Shown here one piece after another: positions 25,031 through 33,100 of a stretch of DNA of 50,259 nucleotides. Numbering within the stretch: the stretch's first letter is position 1; each line of letters begins with the position of its first letter. The position numbers and the translations under genes were made by a program. The DNA comes from Bacteroidales bacterium (GTDB taxonomy: Bacteria > Bacteroidota > Bacteroidia > Bacteroidales > UBA932): NCBI GenBank assembly GCA_017561865.1, contig JAFZBH010000001.1, positions 1 through 50,259 of the forward strand, written 5' to 3'. The notes beneath the pieces were generated by a model. It worked only from the letters and a program-made list of their open reading frames with translations, searched no databases and had not been told where the DNA came from.

Positions 25031-26017
25031 ATGTCCCGCCCGCGGTTATTCCTTTTGTTTTCCACGCTGCTGACCAGCGTGTTCGCCTCGTGCCAGCGCT
25101 ATGAGGATCTCTCCGCCGACGCCTTCCTGGAGCGTCTCGGACTTGAATCCGACACCCAGCTCGTCGATGTCCGCACCCCGGAAGAATACGCTGCCGGGCA
25201 CCTCCCCGGTGCCGCCAACATCGACTGGCTCGCCGACGGCTTCATCGACCAGGCGAAGACGCTTCTGGATTCCGCCCGGCCCGTGATGCTCTACTGCCGG
25301 ACCGGAAAACGCAGCGCCGCCGCGGCCGCCAAGCTCTCCGCAGCCGGCTTCCGGGTGGGGAACCTGCTCGGAGGCTATCAGGGTTGGACGGAGGGCGGCC
25401 GGCCGGTGTTGAAGTCGGAGGACGATGCGCTGGAGGCCGAGTATAGCACTGAACTGCTTGTCCCGGGAAGCCCGGCGCCCGATTTCTCATTGAAAGATTT
25501 GGAAGGTAATCCGGTCAATATCAGTGACTTCCGTGGACGCAGCGTCGTGCTCGTCTTCTGGGCTTCCTGGTGCCCCGACTGCCGGGCCGAGGTTCCCGAC
25601 CTCAAGAAGATGGCCGCCGACGCCGACCCGGCCGCGGTTCAGTTCGTCTCCGTTTCGTTCGACCGCTCGTTCGAGACGCTATGCGATTTCGTCGCCGAGC
25701 AGGAACTGCCGGGCGTCCAGCTCTTCGACCCCGCAGGCAAAGCCGACTCCGCTGTCGCCGCCGCCTACGGCGTCCGCTGGATCCCGTCCCTTTATCTCAT
25801 CGGCCCGGACGGCAGCGTCGTCCTCTCCACCATCCTCGCCTCCAAAATCGCCGCCGCCCTCGCCGGCTACCCGCCCCGGCTACTTGCCCTGACCGCCGCC
25901 GTCGCCCCGGCTCCCTCAGGCTCCCCGGCTGCCGGCTCAGACACATCTACCCCTGCCACCCACACCACCTCCTCCGCCTCTCACGCCCCCTGCGCCGACG
26001 ATAGCTGCGAGCTCTGA
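25031..26017 (+). CDS. Rhodanese-thioredoxin (TlpA-like) fusion lipoprotein
   Basis: A 328-aa protein with a lipoprotein-type N-terminus (LFLLFSTLLTSVFASC). Residues about 25-120 are a rhodanese domain with the active-site loop YCRTGKRS (Cys nucleophile); residues about 145-285 are an AhpC-TSA/TlpA thioredoxin fold with PAPDFSLKDLEGN, the redox motif WASWCPDCRAE, and the cis-Pro segment RWIPSLYLIG. The tail is low-complexity Ser/Thr/Ala/His and ends with two cysteines (HAPCADDSCEL). It probably acts outside the cytoplasmic membrane in sulfur or disulfide chemistry. ATG 25031 is used; a TTG at 25019 is the alternative. It follows murF by 27 nt. Confidence 0.85.
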   Translation: MSRPRLFLLFSTLLTSVFASCQRYEDLSADAFLERLGLESDTQLVDVRTPEEYAAGHLPGAANIDWLADGFIDQAKTLLDSARPVMLYCRTGKRSAAAAAKLSAAGFRVGNLLGGYQGWTEGGRPVLKSEDDALEAEYSTELLVPGSPAPDFSLKDLEGNPVNISDFRGRSVVLVFWASWCPDCRAEVPDLKKMAADADPAAVQFVSVSFDRSFETLCDFVAEQELPGVQLFDPAGKADSAVAAAYGVRWIPSLYLIGPDGSVVLSTILASKIAAALAGYPPRLLALTAAVAPAPSGSPAAGSDTSTPATHTTSSASHAPCADDSCEL

Positions 26018-26077
26018 TCGCCCTGACAACAAAACGAGCAAGGCGTTTTCGCAATCAATTTGCTCTCAATTAATTAC

Positions 26078-26113
26078 AAATCTCCTCGCGGGATATTTCC
26101 CCTGAGGAGATTT
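26078..26113. repeat. 10-bp perfect inverted repeat
   Basis: AAATCTCCTC (26078-26087) and GAGGAGATTT (26104-26113) with a 16-nt loop. It lies 61 nt after the rhodanese-TlpA gene and may end that transcript. A smaller hairpin (AAAACG 26031-26036 / CGTTTT 26044-26049) lies closer to the stop. Confidence 0.5.
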
Positions 26114-26237
26114 ATAATTGTCACATTATCAGATACTTCCAAAAACGGCTGCCTAGATCTCGATCTACTATCCACGACGATTCTTTTGTCCTGAAATCTG
26201 TCTACCGATTGAGTGGACAAAACTGGGACAAACCAGA
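26114..26237. other. Non-coding; holds degenerate direct repeat arm 1
   Basis: 26173-26206 (CACGACGATTC...GTCTACC) is matched, without gaps, at 26 of 34 positions by 26342-26375. No gene seen. AT-rich compared with the flanking genes. Confidence 0.4.
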
Positions 26238-26304
26238 CGTGAGCGATAACGTACTGATTAATAATTGATTAAGAAGATATTATGTAGTGTTTCGGAAGCA
26301 TAAT
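26238..26304. repeat. Structured AT-rich repeat, copy 3
   Basis: CGTGAGCGATAAC begins at 26238; ATTATG (26279-26284) / CATAAT (26299-26304) follow at exactly the spacings seen in the copies that flank the transposase. The 17 bases from 26299 match those from 18222 at 16 positions. Confidence 0.6.
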
Positions 26305-26482
26305 AATTTCTTAACTATCGTCCAATCAGGTACATACTGCTCACGACTATTGTATCGTCCTGAAAAAAGTTTACCAAAAAAGGTGAAGTTTTTATGGAAG
26401 CAAAAAAGCTATCGTGCGATGCAGCGTCTGTCTCTCAATCCCGGGCGCGGGTGGCGGAAGTATCCGGCGAGGTATTGTCGTT
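26305..26482. other. Non-coding; holds degenerate direct repeat arm 2
   Basis: 26342-26375 is the second arm of the repeat described at 26173-26206 (starts 169 bp apart). No convincing coding region; short open frames here have no start context and no conserved-looking content. Confidence 0.35.
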
Positions 26483-26510
26483 GTCATCCCGAGCGAAGTC
26501 GGGGAATCCC
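26483..26510. repeat. REP-like palindromic element, copy 2 (inverted)
   Basis: Reads, on the minus strand, GGGATTCCCCGACTTCGCTCGGGATGAC: the same frame as copies at 12047 and 45691 with paired changes (CCCGA/TCGGG in place of CTCGA/TCGAA). It lies 3 nt beyond the stop of the SprT-like gene. Confidence 0.5.
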
Positions 26511-26512
26511 GT

Positions 26513-27160
26513 CTACTTCAACTCTTCAGCGCCGGTGAGGTGGGATTGGAGTTCGGCGGGGTCGACCGGGAAGAGCTTGGGGGTGCGGCAGCGGGGGAAG
26601 CGGTTGAACCAGGGGTCGAGCGAGCAATACCAGCTCATCGAGCGGATGGTGCCGGCGTGCTGGAAGGCGCGGCGGATGGTCCGGATGCAGGGCTGGGCGC
26701 AGACGGTGAGCGCGGTGCGCCCGTCCGCAAGCAGGCTGACGCAGAGCCAGTGCTTGGAGATGCGCTGGTCGCGGTCGAGCTCTTCGGGGGTGGAACGGTG
26801 CGAGATGGTCAGGTGCCGGCCGTGCTGCTCGTTGATCTCCTTCATCTTGGCGCGGAAGACCTTGCCGTGGGTGGAGCTATCCTGGACGCCCCGCAGGGCG
26901 ATCCAGTAGTGGATCATCTCGTGGATGAGCGTGTCCTCGACCTCATCCTGCGGCAGGTCGAACCGGGTGCTGATGCGCAGCACGAAGTCTTCGCGGCGCA
27001 CGATCCTGCGCCGCCAGTCCCGCACCGGCTTGTATTGCAGGCGCCCGATGAAGGACTGGGCGTTGCTCAGCCGGATGGGGATGGCGGGCAGGGTGCCTTC
27101 GAAGCACAGCGCGTTGTAGTGGTCGAAGCGCTCCTGAAGAAACTCGACGGTCGGTATCAT
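26513..27160 (-). CDS. SprT-like zinc metalloprotease domain protein
   Basis: A 215-aa protein with the SprT/Spartan zinc signature: DTLIHEMIHYWIAL (HExxH, residues about 80-84) followed by a third His in STHGKVFRAKMKEIN. The N-terminus (LQERFDHYNALCFEGTLPAIPIRLSNAQSFIGRLQYK) is the usual SprT-like start. SprT-like proteases of this type are related to those that digest DNA-protein crosslinks; the bacterial role is uncertain. The C-terminal half has several Cys (VCAQPCIRTI, SWYCSLDP, FPRCRTPK) that may hold zinc. It follows kbl by 6 nt and is probably co-transcribed. Confidence 0.82.
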   Translation of the reverse strand: MIPTVEFLQERFDHYNALCFEGTLPAIPIRLSNAQSFIGRLQYKPVRDWRRRIVRREDFVLRISTRFDLPQDEVEDTLIHEMIHYWIALRGVQDSSTHGKVFRAKMKEINEQHGRHLTISHRSTPEELDRDQRISKHWLCVSLLADGRTALTVCAQPCIRTIRRAFQHAGTIRSMSWYCSLDPWFNRFPRCRTPKLFPVDPAELQSHLTGAEELK

Positions 27161-27166
27161 GGAGAG

Positions 27167-28357
27167 TTACTGGATGACCTTCAATTCCTTACCGACCTTG
27201 ATGAACGCGGCGATGGCCTTGTCCAGCTGCTCGCGGGTGTGGGCGGCGGAGAGCTGCACGCGGATGCGGGCCTGGCCCTTCGGCACCACCGGGTAGTAGA
27301 AGCCGGTCACGAAGATGCCTTCCTTCGCCATCGCGGCGGCGAAGCGCTGGCTCAGCGGCGCGTCATATAGCATCACGGCGCAGATGGCGCTCTGCGTGGG
27401 CTTGATGTCGAATCCGGCCGCGATCATCCGGTCGCGGAAATAGGCCACGTTCTCCTGCTGGCGGTCGTGCAGGTCGTCGCTCTCGTCGAGCATCTTGAAG
27501 AGTTCGATGCCGGCGGCGCAGATCATCGGCGGCAGCGAATTGGAGAAAAGGTACGGGCGGCTGCGCTGGCGGAGCATGTCGATGATCTCCTGCCGGCCGG
27601 TGGTGAAGCCGCCGACGGCGCCGCCGAAGCTCTTGCCGAGCGTGCCGGTGTGGATGTCGATGCGGCCGTAGAGGTCGAACAGTTCGGCGACTCCCCTGCC
27701 CTTCGGGCCCACGACGCCGGCGCTGTGGCTCTCGTCCACCATCACCAGGGCATCGTATTTCTCGGCCAGTTCGCAGATCTTGTCCATCGGGGCGACGTTG
27801 CCGTCCATCGAGAACACGCCATCGGTCACGATGATGCGGAAACGCTGCGCCTGGGCATCCTGGAGGCACTTCTCGAGCTCGGCCATGTCGGCGTTCGCGT
27901 AGCGGTAGCGGACGGCCTTGCAGAGGCGCACGCCGTCGATGATGGAGGCGTGGTTCAGGGCGTCGGAGATGATAGCGTCCTCGGCCGTCAGCAGCGGCTC
28001 GAACACGCCGCCGTTGGCGTCGAAGCAGGCGGCGTAGAGGATGGTGTCGTCGGTGTGGAAATAAGCTGCGATGGCCTTCTCCAGTTCGCGGTGCAGGTCC
28101 TGGCAGCCGCAGATGAAACGCACGGACGACATACCGAACCCCCGCTCGTCCATCGCCTTCTTGGCGGCGGCGATCAGACGCGGATTGTCCGACAGTCCGA
28201 GGTAGTTGTTGGCACAGAAATTCAGGGCTTTGCTACCGTCCTCGAGGGTGATCTCCGCTCCCTGTGGGGAGCAGATGGTGCGTTCGCGCTTGTAGAGTCC
28301 GGCTTCGTCGATGGCCTTCAGCTCCTGCTGAAGATAAGATTGAAACTTCCCGTACAT
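27167..28357 (-). CDS. kbl: 2-amino-3-ketobutyrate CoA ligase (glycine C-acetyltransferase)
   Basis: A 396-aa PLP enzyme of the alpha-oxoamine synthase family. It cleaves 2-amino-3-oxobutyrate with CoA to glycine and acetyl-CoA, the second step of threonine degradation. Signatures: FCANNYLGLSDNPRLIAAAK, VRFICGCQDLHRELEKAIA, VFSMDGNVAPMDKICELAEKYDALVMVDESHSAGVVG, and the PLP lysine in TGTLGKSFGGAVGG. Length is standard. The adjacent divergent gene encodes the dehydrogenase that makes its substrate, which supports kbl over related synthases such as BioF or a serine palmitoyltransferase. A -7 box TAAATTTG (28397-28390) serves it. Confidence 0.94.
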   Translation of the reverse strand: MYGKFQSYLQQELKAIDEAGLYKRERTICSPQGAEITLEDGSKALNFCANNYLGLSDNPRLIAAAKKAMDERGFGMSSVRFICGCQDLHRELEKAIAAYFHTDDTILYAACFDANGGVFEPLLTAEDAIISDALNHASIIDGVRLCKAVRYRYANADMAELEKCLQDAQAQRFRIIVTDGVFSMDGNVAPMDKICELAEKYDALVMVDESHSAGVVGPKGRGVAELFDLYGRIDIHTGTLGKSFGGAVGGFTTGRQEIIDMLRQRSRPYLFSNSLPPMICAAGIELFKMLDESDDLHDRQQENVAYFRDRMIAAGFDIKPTQSAICAVMLYDAPLSQRFAAAMAKEGIFVTGFYYPVVPKGQARIRVQLSAAHTREQLDKAIAAFIKVGKELKVIQ

Positions 28358-28389
28358 AAATTATGTGGTTTTGTAAACGATTTCTCCCA

Positions 28390-28406
28390 CAAATTTAATA
28401 AATTTG
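28390..28406. promoter_or_regulatory. Palindromic divergent promoter core, kbl / tdh
   Basis: The sequence CAAATTTAATAAATTTG is a perfect 17-bp palindrome around a central A. Each half is a perfect TAnnTTTG -7 box: minus strand 28397-28390 for kbl, plus strand 28399-28406 for tdh. They are only 1 bp apart, so the two promoters should exclude each other. Confidence 0.6.
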
Positions 28407-28439
28407 CGTGATAATTGATAACACAAGCCAATCACACTT

Positions 28440-29393
28440 ATGAAAAATGTGCTCGTCATCGGTTCCACCGGCCAGATCGGCTCGGAACTCACGATGAAAC
28501 TCCGCAAGACCTACCGCCACGGCCGCATCGTGGCCGGCTATATCCCCGGTGCCGCGCCCACGGGCGACCTGCTCGAGAGCGGTCCCGCCGAGCAGGCCAA
28601 CGTCTGCAACGGCCAGCAGATCGCCGACATCGTGGACAAATACGACATCGACACCATCTACAACCTCGCCGCCCTGCTTTCCGCGACCGCGGAGCGCCTG
28701 CCGCTCAAGGCCTGGGACATCCAGATGAACGGCCTGATCAACGTCCTGGAGGTGGCGCGCGAGAAGCATTGCGCCGTCTTCACGCCCTCGTCGATCGGCT
28801 CTTTCGGCCCCGACACGCCGCGCGACAACACGCCGCAGGACACCATCCAGAGGCCGACTTCGATGTACGGCGTCACGAAAGTGGCGACCGAGCTGCTGAG
28901 CGACTGGTATTTCCACAAATACGGCGTGGACACGCGTTCGGTGCGTTTCCCGGGCCTGATTTCCTATAAGACGCTGCCCGGCGGCGGCACGACGGATTAT
29001 GCCGTCGAGATCTATTACGCGGCGGTCAAGGGCGAAGAGTTCGTCTGCCCGCTGGCGCACGGGACCTTCCTGGACATGATGTATATGCCGGACGCCATCA
29101 AGGCGGCGGTCAACCTGATGGAGGCGGATCCGCGCTATCTGGTGCACCGCAATTCATTCAACATCGCCTCGATGAGTTTCGACCCGGAGGAGGTGTACGA
29201 GGCCATCCGCAAGCACATCCCCACCTTCAAGATGCGCTATGAGGTGGATCCGGTGCGGCAGGCCATCGCGGACTCCTGGCCCAACAAGATGGACGACGTC
29301 TGCGCCCGCAAGGAGTGGGGCTGGGCGCCGTCCTACAACCTGGAGACGATGACCCGCGATATGCTGAAGCACCTGCGGGAGAAGCTGCTCTAA
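28440..29393 (+). CDS. L-threonine 3-dehydrogenase, SDR type
   Basis: A 317-aa short-chain dehydrogenase/epimerase-fold enzyme. The Rossmann motif VLVIGSTGQIGSEL is at residues 4-17, the active-site pair in TSMYGVTKVATELL (YxxxK) follows, and SIGSFGPDTPRDNTPQ and RFPGLISYKTLPGGGTTDYAVEIYYAAV are signatures of the GalE-like threonine dehydrogenases, which oxidise L-threonine to 2-amino-3-oxobutyrate with NAD+. The divergent kbl gene encodes the next step. This is distinct from the zinc-type Tdh of E. coli. The start ATG is 33 nt after the palindromic promoter. Confidence 0.92.
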   Translation: MKNVLVIGSTGQIGSELTMKLRKTYRHGRIVAGYIPGAAPTGDLLESGPAEQANVCNGQQIADIVDKYDIDTIYNLAALLSATAERLPLKAWDIQMNGLINVLEVAREKHCAVFTPSSIGSFGPDTPRDNTPQDTIQRPTSMYGVTKVATELLSDWYFHKYGVDTRSVRFPGLISYKTLPGGGTTDYAVEIYYAAVKGEEFVCPLAHGTFLDMMYMPDAIKAAVNLMEADPRYLVHRNSFNIASMSFDPEEVYEAIRKHIPTFKMRYEVDPVRQAIADSWPNKMDDVCARKEWGWAPSYNLETMTRDMLKHLREKLL

Positions 29394-29403
29394 AGAATAA
29401 TCC

Positions 29404-30114
29404 CTATTTGAGGAATAGCTGCGGACAGTTCGTGACCACGGTGTCCGCTCCCTTGCGCACCCGTGAGGGCTTGTCCACCGTCCACACGCGGACGGTCTTC
29501 CCCTGTGCATGCACGTCCCGGATGAAGCGCCGTGTCGTGAGCGCGTTGAAGGAATTGAACGAGCGCACGTGGGGGTAATCTGCGAAGGAGAAGCGGTGCA
29601 GCCTGATGTCGATGGCGAGGCCGAAAGGCAGCCGGCAGATCAGGAGCTTTTCCAGCGGAAGGTCCGCATCCAGGGTGTGAAAACGCTCCAGTACGCCGTC
29701 GTTGAAGGACTGGAGAATTACCTGCTCCCGCATTCCCTCACGGTTCAGCAGGTCCACGATCTTGTCCTCGATTCCGGGGTACTGTCCTTCGCGGCTTTTC
29801 TTTACCTCGAGGAGCAGGATGCATTTCCCTTTCACCTCCCGGACGACTTCTTCGAGGGTGGGGACCTTTTCGCCCGGATCTCCCCCTTTGACGGAGCAGT
29901 TCCGGATCTGGGCGAGGGTGAGCTCCTCTATCCGTCCGTGCCCGTCCGTGGTACGGTCGACGGTCTCGTCGTGACAGACGACCAGTTCCCCGTCCGCGCT
30001 CAGGTGTACATCGACTTCGACGGCGTCGGCTCCGGAGAGAATCCCCTTCCGGATGCATCCCAGGGTGTTTTCCGCTCCGAGGGACGCCCCGCCCCTGTGT
30101 GCAATCACTTTCAT
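29404..30114 (-). CDS. Glycerophosphodiester phosphodiesterase
   Basis: A 236-aa enzyme of the GDPD family (TIM barrel). The signature start VIAHRGGASLGAENTLGCIRKGI, then ADAVEVDVHLSADGELVVCHDETVDRTTDGHGRIEELTL contains the catalytic His pair and metal-binding Glu/Asp residues (HRG, EVD, HD). QGKTVRVWTVDKPSRVRKGADTVVTNCP is the C-terminal family motif. No signal peptide, so it is cytoplasmic. It hydrolyses glycerophosphodiesters to glycerol-3-phosphate and an alcohol. Its start is 18 nt downstream of the STAND ATPase stop, so it may be on that transcript. Confidence 0.92.
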   Translation of the reverse strand: MKVIAHRGGASLGAENTLGCIRKGILSGADAVEVDVHLSADGELVVCHDETVDRTTDGHGRIEELTLAQIRNCSVKGGDPGEKVPTLEEVVREVKGKCILLLEVKKSREGQYPGIEDKIVDLLNREGMREQVILQSFNDGVLERFHTLDADLPLEKLLICRLPFGLAIDIRLHRFSFADYPHVRSFNSFNALTTRRFIRDVHAQGKTVRVWTVDKPSRVRKGADTVVTNCPQLFLK

Positions 30115-30132
30115 GGCATCATTCGCTTTTCG

Positions 30133-33100
30133 TCATATCCGGATGTTGAGCATGGCCCGCAGCACGATACGGACGCAGCGGTCGAACCAGGCGGCGCTGT
30201 CCGGCGTGGATGATGCTTCCTTCAGACAGTCGGAGACCACGGCATCCACTCCTTCCTCGTGGATCAGGGCCCAGATGATGAAGTTTCCGAACTTGTGCGT
30301 CAGCAGGTCGGCGAGGCTTTCCCCGGAGGGGTTGTAACTGAGGATGTCGTCCTTGTATTTCGGGATTCCCGGGAAATGCAGGCCGATCACGCCTCGCGTC
30401 AGGAAATCGTTCACCTCGGAGGGGAAGTAATTCTTCGCCGTGCCGAGGATGTTCCCGACCAGAGAAATCAGGTCGGCGGCCGTGTCTGGATAGCGCTTCG
30501 GGGCGTCGGCCTCGAATTCATCAAGCACCGCACGCGAGGGAATCTGCTCGAAGATGAGCCGTAGCAGGTCGAGCGCGGTATGGATGTCGCCGGAGTCGGT
30601 GACCAGCTCTGCGATGTTGTTCACGAGGTGGATGAGCAATTCCTTATCGCGTGCCTGTACGGCCTCGGCGAGCATCTGCCGGAACAAGGGAACGCTGCGC
30701 CCTTCCGGGTCCGGACGGTCGCCGTGGCGGTGGCACCATACCATCGCGTACCACGACATCACGTTCCGCTTGTAGAGCTGCAGGGGGTTGGCCTTGTCGC
30801 TGTTGTGAGCCTTGAAATAGCCCCTGCAGCGGCGGGTCCAGTCGGCGCAGTTGCGTTCCAGCATCTCCTCCACCTCGGCCGGAAGGGTCTCCAGCTTGAG
30901 TCCCATCTGGTACAGGATGTAGATGAAGGACATCTGGCTGTAATCAGCCCAGGTCGTGCCGGGGAAGGTGCCCTCGATCTGCGTGAGGATGGGCAGGGTC
31001 TTTTCCCAGTCGGACAGGCCGAAAATCACAAGCAGGCGTTCCAGGAGGAAGTAGCTTAGCGAATCACCGGTCTTGTAGGCCTGCACGATGCGCTCCTGGA
31101 ACGGCACGATGGAGGGTGCCTTCTCGCCTTTGCGGGAGGCGTTCTCCCCCATATAACGGGAGTAAAGGAAGGCCATCGGGGCGATGTCGCTGACATCCTG
31201 GCGGTTCCAGCGCCCGTCGCCCGTGGGGGCGGGCGCGACCACCTGGTCCTGCCAGAAAGTGGAGTACTCGGTGATGTTGTTGACGTAGACCGACTGGAAG
31301 GTCATCTGGCGGCGCAGGATCCAGGAGAAGAACGGCATCAGGATACGTACCAGCGTATAGTTCAGGGTCAGGTGCCTGAACAGGCCGCGGATTTCGTCCA
31401 GCAGTTCGGAAACGCGCGCGCGGTCCTCCTTCCGGCCGTCCAGGAGCAGGTCGATGATCAGGATGACATCCAGGCGGACGCCGGCTTCCAGCAGGGTGGT
31501 CGTGCGGTTCCGGGCGCGTTTGCGGATCATCAGGGCGGGCAGGGAGCGCTCCCGGATGTAGTCGAACATCCTGCGTACGATCTGCTGCGTGATATTCTCC
31601 TTCAGGGGTTCGTAATTGAGGGTCAGGGTACGCCGGGACACGTAGTAGGCCTGCATGCAGGCGTTGTTCCGCACCTCCGTGACCGGGTCGTCCATGAGGG
31701 TCCAGAGCAGCGCGTAGGGATCCTCTTCGTAGAGGCCTTCATTGTGTGCGTCGGAGAGAAGGATTCCGCCGATCAGCGAGGCGCCGGCCAGGTTCCGCAG
31801 GCGTATCATCGGGGTGAGGCGTCCGGAGAGTTCCTTGTGGCGGGCGATGGTCTCGTCCGTGGCCTTGTTGGTTTCGATGTCGCGGCAGATGCCGTTGAAT
31901 TCGGTGACGGCGGCATCCAGGCCTTCGCTGCGCCAGAGGAGCAGGCTGCGCTCCAGGTCGAAAAGCTCTTTCCCGTAGAGCTCCCGCACCATCACGTCCA
32001 TCATGCCGGAGACCAGCGAGAACACCTCGAAATCCTGTCCGTAACGGAGCAGGAGGTCCACGGCCGTGTCCGGAACGCCGTCGCGGAGGTAATCGATCAG
32101 AAGGACGTTGCGCATGGCGCCCATGAACACTTCGTTGGCGGCGCCCGCCTTGAGGCTGTGGTAAACCATATCCGCCGTGATGTCGTCGGAAGCATCGGCA
32201 TAGGCGCGCGCGAGGAGGTATTCGAGGAAACGCTCATAGATGAACTGCACCTTGGTCTGCTTGACCATGCGCAGGACCGGACGCTCCGGACGGTTGAGCA
32301 GTTCCGCGAAGGCGACGGTGATGCCGTCCCGCTTGAACATCAGCGTGGCCGCCTTGTGGAGCGGCAGGGACGGGTCGTCCAGGGCGGCCTTCAGGTCGTC
32401 CATCAGGATGGAGTCCACCGGCTCGCCGCCGGCATATTTGTCCAGCATGTAACGGGCGATCTCCTGCAGGATCCTGACCTGCCCCCGTCCGGCGTAGGAG
32501 TGTGAAATATCCTCCAGCATCCGGGCGAAAAGGGAGAGCGAGGTGTATTCGCCGTGCGAGTCGGGCAGTTCCTTGCCCAGGTAGTTGGTACAGGCGATCT
32601 TGAGCATCAGCGGGTCCTTGAGCCGGAGTACGCACCCCCGCTTGAGGCTGTCGAAGGGCGTCTCCATCTGGAAAAGCTCGCCGTAGACGGCATATGCCTT
32701 GCGGACCTCGCTGTCGGTGAAACCGCGCACGGAAGCCCCGCCTTCGTCGCCGGGCGAGAAAAAGACCGCCGGATCCTGCCGTGCCTGCTCCGGCACGAGT
32801 TCGTTGATCCAGGTGTAGTTGCGGCAGGTGAACAGGAGCCGGACGCAGTTCAGCTCGCGACGGCCGAAAAGCCGGTAGATGTCCCGGTAAAGCATCAGCG
32901 GGCCGCTCATCCCTTCGGTAATGCCCGGATACGCGATGGTCTCGTTGACCGCGTCGAAGAAAATATACACCTTCTTTCCAGCTTCTGCGGCCAGCGCGTT
33001 GATGCGCCCGATATAGCTGTCCATCTTCTTGCGCGGCGAAAGATGGAAGACCTGCCGCAGGCTTTCCTCCAGATTGATGTCCGCGAAACCGGCGCCGGCG

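Noticed and set aside
26287..26538. Short plus-strand frames in the intergenic island
   Set aside because: They run through repeats and the antisense of the SprT-like gene, with no family-like sequence.
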